Assembly (NCBI RefSeq): GCF_003402535.2
Contig: NZ_AP025171.1
Location: 930,001-994,000, forward strand
From: Cupriavidus sp. P-10
GTDB lineage: Bacteria; Pseudomonadota; Gammaproteobacteria; Burkholderiales; Burkholderiaceae
DNA: 64,000 bases
Direction: 5' to 3'
Positions 24,735 to 31,453 of this stretch are shown here, piece by piece (position 1 is the first letter of the stretch; every line of letters starts with the position of its first letter). The notes beneath the pieces were generated by a model. The model was not told the origin of the DNA. It ran no database searches and saw only the letters and a program-made list of their open reading frames with translations. The position numbers were made by a program, and so were the translations under genes.

Positions 24735-25831
24735 GGCGATACCCTCCGCCAGCCGGGCGCCGGGTCAAAAGACTTCGTTGCTGCTGCCTTGGCCGCGCTG
24801 TTGGCTCCAAGGTCGCGTTCATACACTTGCCCTTTGTGGCTGACGATGAAGCTCATCACGCCGGTTTCTCCGTACCGCACCGGCCAGGCCATGACCGCGA
24901 AGCCGCCGAACAGCTTGCCGTCGACGACATAGTTCAGCTTGCCGCCGTCGCCGTGCGGCCCTTGCGCGGTCAGCAGCTTGTAGTGGTAGCCGTGGTAGCC
25001 GTCCTTGCTTGCATTGCGCGTGCCGGCGTCGCGGAAAGCCGGGCCGAGCGGACTCGGTGGCTCATTCGAGGCGGTCGGCCAATAGAGCCCGTCTTGCTTG
25101 CCCGGGGAACTGGATAGCCTGTTCGCATAGACCAGGCGCTTCTCGCCATCGTGCATCGTCTGGGCATATTCGGTTTGCGCATCGCAGATGGCCTGCATGG
25201 TCTGGATCACGGCAAGCTCGTTGCGGCCGATGCGGCGCACGCGCATTTCCTCGACGCCCGCCCGCGTGTCGAATTGCCAGCCGCCCGCCGCTTTGACCAG
25301 CGGCACCGGCAGGGTCCAGCCGTCGTCGCCGACAGCGATGAAGGCGTGCTTGTCCGTCTGCTGCAAGCGGTGCGACTGCGCCCAGGCACTGTTGAACCGG
25401 TTCCGCACGTCGTCACCGGCTGGCGGAATGATGTCGCGGAAACTGGCGCCCAGCATGCGGCGCATGGCCGCTTCGTCGTCATTGCGCACCGCCTGCCCAA
25501 AGGCCGCCATCGCTGCATCGGGCGAGTCGAAGACCTGGCGCGCGAAGGCAAGCGCCGGGCTTAGCGCGAACAGGCAAAGGCAGGCTACCGCAGCGGCTGC
25601 GCCAAGGGGCACCCTTCGAGGGCGCACAATCACGCGGTTCCGGGACACCAGCGTCACCGCGATCAGGCCGATGGCGGCACCAGGGATGGGCTCGAGCATC
25701 AGCCCGACGATGACGCCGACGAAGATCGCGACGTACAGCCACGTGTGCAGTGCCAGCCCCTCGGGCGCGGGAATCAACGCGACCACGACCGCGGCCACGA
25801 CGGGCGCAAGCGCCGTCATCAGGGTTTTCAT
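24731..25831 (-). CDS. Chimera: DASS-permease N-terminus fused to DUF2950 protein
   Basis: A 366-residue frame. Residues 1 to about 65 (LIPAPEGLALHTWLYVAIF, VIVGLMLEPIPGAAIGLIAV) match the first helices of DASS permeases, including the intact one nearby at its P-x-P-x-GL and W-x-x-VAIF positions. From about residue 72, a new signal-like segment (PLGAAAAVACLCLFALSPAL) starts a DUF2950 protein, with VFDSPDAAMAAFGQAVRNDD, DGYHGYHYKLLTAQG and VMAWPVRYGETGVMSFIV. ATG 25831 has GGGGA upstream and belonged to the permease. GTG codons at 25633 or 25627 could be the original DUF2950 starts. It is coupled to the DUF3300 gene. Confidence 0.82.
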   Translation of the reverse strand: MKTLMTALAPVVAAVVVALIPAPEGLALHTWLYVAIFVGVIVGLMLEPIPGAAIGLIAVTLVSRNRVIVRPRRVPLGAAAAVACLCLFALSPALAFARQVFDSPDAAMAAFGQAVRNDDEAAMRRMLGASFRDIIPPAGDDVRNRFNSAWAQSHRLQQTDKHAFIAVGDDGWTLPVPLVKAAGGWQFDTRAGVEEMRVRRIGRNELAVIQTMQAICDAQTEYAQTMHDGEKRLVYANRLSSSPGKQDGLYWPTASNEPPSPLGPAFRDAGTRNASKDGYHGYHYKLLTAQGPHGDGGKLNYVVDGKLFGGFAVMAWPVRYGETGVMSFIVSHKGQVYERDLGANSAAKAAATKSFDPAPGWRRVSP

Positions 25832-25940
25832 GGGGCTTCCCCTAGGCAAAGACCTTCGCTGTGCTATGGTTTATATGACCTTTTCGGACAGTGCGCCAGT
25901 TAAATGTGCGGCTGGCGCCGCCGACACGACAGGATGTGAA

Positions 25941-26579
25941 ATGGCACGTTTGAGCATCGAGGGGCGGCAAATCGAGGCACCGGCAAACTGTTCCATCCTG
26001 CAGGCCTTCCTGCACGCAGGGGAGACGCTGGTTGAAGGCGTGGGCTGCATGGGCCAGGGCGTCTGCGGCTCGTGCCGGGTCATGGTGCGGCGCAGCGGCG
26101 AGCAGGATGTACGCACGGCGCTGGCCTGCGAGACGCTGGTCGAGGACGGCATGCAGGTCGCGTTCCTGGACTACTTCACGGCGTCGGAGCGGCACGTCTA
26201 TCGCATGGAGGAGGTCGGCGAGAGCTGGGAAGCCTTGCGGACGATTTCCACGGTGTTCCCCGAGGCCGCCCATTGCCGCCACTGCAGCGGATGCGACCGC
26301 GCCTGTCCGAAGGAGCTGGCGGTCCAGCAGGGCGTGCAGTTCGCCGTGGAGGGCAAGCTCAGCGCCGCCAGCCAGGTCTTCGACGAATGTGTCATGTGCA
26401 ACCTCTGCACGCTGGCCTGCCCCGAGCATATCCGCCCCAACCATCTCGGCCTGTTCGTGCGGCGCATGATCGCGGCCCAGACGCTGCGGCCCGCCAATCT
26501 CATGCTGCGCCTGCAACAGCTCGAAAGCGGCGCGATGACGATCGACTTTGACGCACCAGGCGCGCAGCCGCCGCGCTGA
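25941..26579 (+). CDS. FrdB/SdhB-like iron-sulfur protein
   Basis: A 212-residue electron-transfer subunit. The N-terminal plant-type ferredoxin site has C36, C42, C45 and C63 (GCMGQGVCGSC, then ALACE). Two further clusters have C112/C115/C118/C122 (CRHCSGCDRACP) and C150/C153/C156/C160 (CVMCNLCTLACP). Standard FrdB/SdhB has a [3Fe-4S] site with fewer Cys in the last position; here both read as [4Fe-4S]. ATG 25941 has AGGA upstream; an in-frame ATG at 25867 is possible. It starts a three-gene operon with a flavoprotein and a NuoF-like protein, and is divergent from the DASS/DUF2950 chimera. Confidence 0.88.
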   Translation: MARLSIEGRQIEAPANCSILQAFLHAGETLVEGVGCMGQGVCGSCRVMVRRSGEQDVRTALACETLVEDGMQVAFLDYFTASERHVYRMEEVGESWEALRTISTVFPEAAHCRHCSGCDRACPKELAVQQGVQFAVEGKLSAASQVFDECVMCNLCTLACPEHIRPNHLGLFVRRMIAAQTLRPANLMLRLQQLESGAMTIDFDAPGAQPPR

Positions 26580-26594
26580 CGGGGGCAGACAAAC

Positions 26595-28244
26595 ATGCCA
26601 ACCGGCATCCCATACGATGAAGCGCGCCGGCGGTACCGGCCCGGCGTCGCGACAGCGATGCGCAGCGACGACGACAGCGTCGAAGCGCTGCTCAAGGGCT
26701 ATCACCCAGACCACGGGCCCAATGCGCGCGTTGCGCTGGCCGTCGGCGTGAACCGCGGCGAGCCCTGCCAGCCGGATCTTGCGCGCTGTCTGCAGGCTAA
26801 TGCGCTGATTGACGATGTCGACATTGCCGGCGCCCAACTCGTCTCCACCGATGTGCTGATCATCGGCGGCGGCGGAGGCGGCTGCGCGGCAGCGCTCACG
26901 GCGGCCGGGCAGGGCGCACAGGTGATCCTGGCCACCAAGCTGCGCCTTGGCGACAGCAATACCGTGATGGCCGAGGGCGGCATCCAGGCGGCCATCGGCG
27001 AGGATGACAGTCCCCAGCTGCACTTCGAGGACACATTGCGCGCCGGTCATTTCCGCGGCGAGCCGGAACTGGTCGCGCAGATGGTGATGGACGGGCCCGA
27101 TGTCATCCGCTGGCTGATCCGGCTGGGCATGATGTTTGACCAGGAAGAGGACCGGCCCTTTGGCGGCAACCTGCTGCGCAAGAAGCCAGGCGGGGCGTCG
27201 GCCGCGCGCATCCTGTCCTATCGGGATTACACCGGGCTGGAGATGATGCGCGTGCTGCGCGAGGCCGTGGACCTGGAACCGGGGGTTGCGGTGTGGAACC
27301 GCTGCCCCGCGGTCGAGCTGCTGTCCGACGAACGGGGCCGCTGCGCCGGCGCCGTGATCTACAACCTCGAATGGCGAACCTTCATGCTGGTGCGCGCGCG
27401 TGCCGTGATTCTCGCCACCGGCGGGGCGGGGCGCCTGCACCTGAACAGCTTCCCCACCTCCAATCACTACGGCGCCACCGCGGACGGCCTGGTGCTTGCC
27501 TATCGCCTCGGGGCGCGCCTGCGCGAGCTCGATTCGTTCCAGTACCACCCCACCGGCATCGCCTACCCGCCGCACCTGGCGGGCGGCCTGATCTCGGAAG
27601 CGGCGCGCTCGGCGGGCGCCCGGCTGCTCAACGGCGAGGGCGAGCGCTTTGTCGATGAACTCAAGCCCCGGGACATCGTGGCCTCGGCCATCCTGCGCGA
27701 GTGCGCGCAGGGCCGCGGCATCGAGCGGGGCGGACAGGTCGGGGTGTTCCTCGACACGCCGACGCTCGAAATGGAGAATCCCGGCATCCTCGCCAAGCGG
27801 CTGGTCACGCTGCGCCATCTGGCGCACAAGTGCGGGCAGGACGCGGCGCAGGAGCCTTTCCTGGTCTATCCGACCCTGCACTACCAGAATGGCGGCGTTG
27901 CCATCGACAAGGATGGCGCGACGAGCGTGCCGGGACTTTACTGCGTGGGCGAGGTTACGGGCGGCATCCACGGGCGCAACCGGCTGATGGGCAACGCGCT
28001 GCTCGACATCCTGAGCATGGGCCGGCGTGCCGGTGCCAGCGCGGCGCAAGCGGGGCGCGCTGGGATGGCCGTGCGCGCCGGGATCGGCCACGTGCATGCG
28101 TGGCAGCGGGAACTGACGCTGGCCGGGCTGCCACTGCATGTCAAGGCACCGCAGCTGTTCCCCGGTTACGCCCATTTCGATCTGCGCGACGATGCCGGAT
28201 TGCGCTCCGGCGTACGGGGCCGCACGGTCGGCGGCACGCGGTGA
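26595..28244 (+). CDS. FrdA/SdhA-like flavoprotein (fumarate reductase type)
   Basis: A 549-residue FAD protein. An 85-residue N-terminal extension of unknown role precedes the dinucleotide-binding LIIGGGGGGCAAA (residues 89-100). Substrate-site motifs of the fumarate reductase family are present: QYHPTGIA, LISEAARSAGARLLNGEGER, HYQNGGVAIDKDG and GEVTGGIHGRNRLMGNALL. In SNTVMAEGG the residue before TV is Asn, where FrdA/SdhA has the His that binds FAD covalently. FAD is thus probably non-covalent, which favours fumarate reduction over succinate oxidation. It is 15 bases after the iron-sulfur gene, with no membrane anchor genes, so the enzyme should be soluble. Confidence 0.88.
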   Translation: MPTGIPYDEARRRYRPGVATAMRSDDDSVEALLKGYHPDHGPNARVALAVGVNRGEPCQPDLARCLQANALIDDVDIAGAQLVSTDVLIIGGGGGGCAAALTAAGQGAQVILATKLRLGDSNTVMAEGGIQAAIGEDDSPQLHFEDTLRAGHFRGEPELVAQMVMDGPDVIRWLIRLGMMFDQEEDRPFGGNLLRKKPGGASAARILSYRDYTGLEMMRVLREAVDLEPGVAVWNRCPAVELLSDERGRCAGAVIYNLEWRTFMLVRARAVILATGGAGRLHLNSFPTSNHYGATADGLVLAYRLGARLRELDSFQYHPTGIAYPPHLAGGLISEAARSAGARLLNGEGERFVDELKPRDIVASAILRECAQGRGIERGGQVGVFLDTPTLEMENPGILAKRLVTLRHLAHKCGQDAAQEPFLVYPTLHYQNGGVAIDKDGATSVPGLYCVGEVTGGIHGRNRLMGNALLDILSMGRRAGASAAQAGRAGMAVRAGIGHVHAWQRELTLAGLPLHVKAPQLFPGYAHFDLRDDAGLRSGVRGRTVGGTR

Positions 28245-28263
28245 TCGACCCACGGAGCGCGCG

Positions 28264-29508
28264 ATGGAACACCTGAATCAGGTACTCCTCAACGAGGATA
28301 TCCGCGTCGGTGCGGACCTGGATGGCTGGCTTGCGCGGGGCGGCGGAGAGGGGCTGGCCAGGGCGCTGCGCGAACCGGCCACGATCATTGCAGAAATCGA
28401 ACAGGCGGACCTGCGCGGGATGGGCGGCGCCGGCTTCGCGACGCATCGCAAGTGGACGCCGGTGGCCGCTGCCGCCGATGGCGACAAATACATCATCTGC
28501 AATGGCAATGAAGACGAGCCGGGAACCTTCAAGGACCGGTTCCTGCTGGAACATACGCCGCACCAGGTGATAGAGGGCGCGCTGATCGCCGCGGCCGCCA
28601 CCCGTGCCAACCACGTCGTCCTGTACGTCAATCCGCATCAGCCACTGGCGCTGGACAGGACCCGCCAGGCGGTGCAGCAGTGGCAGGGGCACGCGCAGTT
28701 CGCCGAGCTGGCGCAACTGGTCGGCGGGCCGGTATCGCTCAGCGTGGTGCCGAGCTCGGGCTTGTACATCGGTGGCGAGGAGACCGCGGTCATCGCGAGC
28801 GTGGAGGGCGGGTTCCCGTTTCCGCGCCGCAAGCCGCCTTTTCCCGCCCAGCACGGGGTGCATGGCGCGCCGACGGTCGTCAACAACACCGAGACGCTGG
28901 CCCACGTGCCCGGCATCCTGCGCCACGGCGCGCAGTGGTATCGCAGCCTCGGCACCGGCAATGCGGCGGGCACGAAGCTGTATTCGCTGTCGGGCGACGT
29001 GTTGCGGCCCGGGCTGTATGAGCTGCCGATGGGCACGAGCCTGGAGACGCTGGTGTTCGGGCATGGCGGCGGCATGCTCCAGGGCAAGGAATTCAAGGCG
29101 GTCTTTACGGGCGGTCCTTCCAATACCCTGCTGACCAAGCGCGACCTCGACGTGGCACTGGACTTTGATTCAGTGCGGCAGCGGCGCTCGCGGTTGGGGA
29201 CCGGCGCGATGATCGTGGTGTCGGAAGGAACCAGCATCGTCCGCAAGGTGGCCGAGTATGTGAGCTTCTTCGCCCAGGGTTCGTGCGGCCAGTGCCCGCC
29301 ATGCAAGGGCGGGACCTTCCAGCTGATGCGGCTGCTCAATCGGATCGATACCGGCCGCGGCGTGCGCGCGGACGTGGAAGCGTTGGAAAACCTGTGCCGC
29401 ATCCTTCCCGGCAGCGGGCGCTGCGGCCTGATCGATGGCGCCGTGACGGTGGTGAACAGCTCCCTGGATCAGTTCCGGGAAGAATACGAGGCGCTTTTGA
29501 TGGCATAG
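28264..29508 (+). CDS. NuoF-like NADH dehydrogenase subunit
   Basis: A 414-residue protein matching the NADH-binding 51-kDa subunit of complex I and related soluble dehydrogenases. FMN/NADH motifs are LRGMGGAGFATHRKW near residue 50, CNGNEDEPGTFKDR near 80 and SGLYIGGEETA near 165. A C-terminal [4Fe-4S] site is SCGQCPPCKGG, with a fourth Cys in GSGRCGLIDGA. It is 19 bases after the flavoprotein and no other nuo gene is near. It most likely feeds NADH electrons to the iron-sulfur and flavoprotein subunits. Confidence 0.88.
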   Translation: MEHLNQVLLNEDIRVGADLDGWLARGGGEGLARALREPATIIAEIEQADLRGMGGAGFATHRKWTPVAAAADGDKYIICNGNEDEPGTFKDRFLLEHTPHQVIEGALIAAAATRANHVVLYVNPHQPLALDRTRQAVQQWQGHAQFAELAQLVGGPVSLSVVPSSGLYIGGEETAVIASVEGGFPFPRRKPPFPAQHGVHGAPTVVNNTETLAHVPGILRHGAQWYRSLGTGNAAGTKLYSLSGDVLRPGLYELPMGTSLETLVFGHGGGMLQGKEFKAVFTGGPSNTLLTKRDLDVALDFDSVRQRRSRLGTGAMIVVSEGTSIVRKVAEYVSFFAQGSCGQCPPCKGGTFQLMRLLNRIDTGRGVRADVEALENLCRILPGSGRCGLIDGAVTVVNSSLDQFREEYEALLMA

Positions 29509-29560
29509 CCCCAGCAAGCGGACGCCCGACAGGGCATCCGGCGCGGTCATGGAGTCAACC

Positions 29561-29965
29561 ATGCATTGCATTGCAACTTGTGTGCTGTCCTTGTCGGTGG
29601 CACTGGTCTCGGCATGCGGAAAGCGCGAGCAGCCACCTGCTCCGACAAGCGTCACGCCGCCAGTCGCCGGCAGCAGCGAAGCGGTGGCCGCGGCGCCACC
29701 GCAAGGCGCCAATGACAGACCTCGGCCCACTACCAACGGGCGATATCAAATCGTCGTCAATCCGACAGGCGCCCGCGCAGGCCCGTTCTTGCTCGATACT
29801 CAGGCCGGGCGCATCTGGCAATTGAGCGAGTTCCCTGGGCTTCAAGGCGCCCCGAGGGCGTGGCGCGAGATGACGATCATTGATGACACGGGCGAAATGG
29901 GGATCACAACGGCGCAGTTCCAGAAACTCTATCCGCCGCGACAGGTTGTGCCGCAGAGGCGGTAA
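29561..29965 (+). CDS. Small lipoprotein of unknown function
   Basis: A 134-residue protein with a lipoprotein signal (VLSLSVALVSAC, Cys near residue 19) followed by a Pro/Ala linker. The mature domain includes GRYQIVVNPTGARAGPFLLD and QAGRIWQLSEFP, a pattern suggesting a short beta-propeller-like or beta-sheet unit. The start at 29561 has GGAG 6 bases upstream. It follows the NuoF-like gene by 52 bases but is probably unrelated to it. Confidence 0.65.
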   Translation: MHCIATCVLSLSVALVSACGKREQPPAPTSVTPPVAGSSEAVAAAPPQGANDRPRPTTNGRYQIVVNPTGARAGPFLLDTQAGRIWQLSEFPGLQGAPRAWREMTIIDDTGEMGITTAQFQKLYPPRQVVPQRR

Positions 29966-30154
29966 TACCAGCAAACTCTGGTTGGCATCACGTGGGGAAA
30001 AGGGTAGCGCTCTGATTCCAGCCGGCCTAAAGTTGTCGGGACGGCGGTGTCGCAATCAGCGTGGCCGCCATGCATGAACGTACCAGCTAGCCAAGCTGTC
30101 TTGGGAAAGCCAGAGTGGCTTGACGGCACAAGGCTGATCCATTTGGGAGGCGAC

Positions 30155-30421
30155 ATGTCCCATTCCTATGTTCTGAAGCTGATATCGCAAATGGCGACAC
30201 TGGTACTTGCCAGCGCCACGTTTGCCAGCACGGCGTGGGCGACAGAGCAAGCGCAGCAACGCCGGGCCGGCCGTGACGTTCGCCAGGAAACGCGTCAGGA
30301 TGCCAGGCAGACGAAGCAAGACTGTCGTGCCACCGACCAGCAAAGCAATGCGAATTGCCGGCAGGATAAGCGTCAGACTAAGCAACAGGGCCGCGAGACA
30401 GCACGCGATATCAAATACTAG
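30155..30421 (+). CDS. Small exported Arg/Gln/Lys-rich protein
   Basis: An 88-residue protein with GGGAGG 4 bases upstream. A signal peptide (MATLVLASATFASTAWATE) is followed by a highly charged mature part with repeats such as RQETRQDARQTKQDCR and NCRQDKRQTKQ. Two Cys may pair. No family is recognised. Confidence 0.6.
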   Translation: MSHSYVLKLISQMATLVLASATFASTAWATEQAQQRRAGRDVRQETRQDARQTKQDCRATDQQSNANCRQDKRQTKQQGRETARDIKY

Positions 30422-30802
30422 ACGCTTGCATAGGCCCTGCTAGTACCACTCTGACTTCCGTCACCTGGCCCCAGGCCGCGGCTGCCTCCGGCCGACCCGG
30501 AACCGTCACTCGCGGCCAGCACTGTCGTCGTGCTGGACATCAGGCCTTTTCCACGCGCGAAGCCATGGCGGCGATTTGCCAGGCGACCTTGCGCAGTTAC
30601 GGAATTCGAGTCAGGCCAGGCGATGGCCAATGAAAACAAGGCATGACATCAAGGGTGGGACGATCAGCCAAATATATGTCCCGCTTTGTCAAATGAAGGC
30701 GAGGGCCCTTTGGTAAAATCCAGCGCCCTATGCAGCCAGTTTCGCCGGCTGGTCACGCCGCCCCGATCCACCCAAGCGTGCTGCCGGTCTGAGTTAACGC
30801 GC
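30422..30802. other. Gene-free stretch upstream of the two-component pair
   Basis: These 381 bases have no convincing reading frame. They should hold the promoter of the response-regulator gene. GGGAC and GTCCC flank an AT-rich core near 30658-30683, which may be an operator, but the evidence is thin. Confidence 0.3.
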
Positions 30803-31453
30803 ATGCCGCCACCAATCATCTCCGCCGTGATCGCCGACGATCACCCGGTAATTCAGCTCGCAGTCAAGGCTACCTTGAGCGAGATTCCGAATGTCCGGAT
30901 TTCCGCAATATGCTCGTCAGGAAAAGAGCTCTTTGCGGCGCTACAAACGCAACAACCTGACCTTATCGTTACCGATTTCACGATGGAGCGTTCCCAGGTC
31001 AATGACGACGGTCTTCGCCTGATCCACCGGCTCAGGCAGTCCCGCCCAAATACGCCGATCGTGGTTTTCACGATGTTGACCAACGGCGGACTGCTCACGC
31101 GCATCAGGGAGATGGGCGTTGAGGCCATCGTCGGGAAGGACGAGGAGCCGGGCATCCTGAGGCAAATCTGCGTCGATGCCATAACCGGTACTGGCCAGCG
31201 CCTGTCGCCGGGCATAGCGGCCAGGATGTCAAGCGCGGGGGCGTTGGTCAACGGCACGGCAAGCCCGCTATCCCCCCGTGAGATCGAAGTTGTGCGGATG
31301 TTCGCGACTGGCAGCACTCTCACGCAGATCGCGGGATATCTCCATCGATCGCTCGCTACCATCGCGACGCAGAAGCGATCGGCAATGCGCAAGCTGAATA
31401 TCACCAGTAATGCGGACCTTGTCACGTACGCACGCGACAACGGTCTTGCCTGA
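30803..31453 (+). CDS. RcsB-like LuxR-type response regulator
   Basis: A 216-residue regulator. The receiver domain has the acidic pocket ADDHP, the phospho-acceptor Asp in VTDFTM, the Thr in VVFTMLTNGG and the Lys in IVGKDEE. The output is a LuxR helix-turn-helix (LSPREIEVVRMFATGSTLTQ, then QKRSAMRKLNI). The spacing and the QKRSAMRKL segment resemble E. coli RcsB. Its stop overlaps the ATG of the kinase gene (ATGA), so they form a coupled pair. Confidence 0.88.
   Translation: MPPPIISAVIADDHPVIQLAVKATLSEIPNVRISAICSSGKELFAALQTQQPDLIVTDFTMERSQVNDDGLRLIHRLRQSRPNTPIVVFTMLTNGGLLTRIREMGVEAIVGKDEEPGILRQICVDAITGTGQRLSPGIAARMSSAGALVNGTASPLSPREIEVVRMFATGSTLTQIAGYLHRSLATIATQKRSAMRKLNITSNADLVTYARDNGLA

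Noticed and set aside
25842..28253. An 803-residue minus-strand open frame
   Set aside because: It lies opposite the iron-sulfur and flavoprotein genes, whose cofactor motifs are clear; its composition is that of an antisense shadow.
30658..30683. GGGAC...GTCCC flanking an AT-rich core
   Set aside because: A 5-base repeat with a 16-base gap is expected by chance in a gap of this size.
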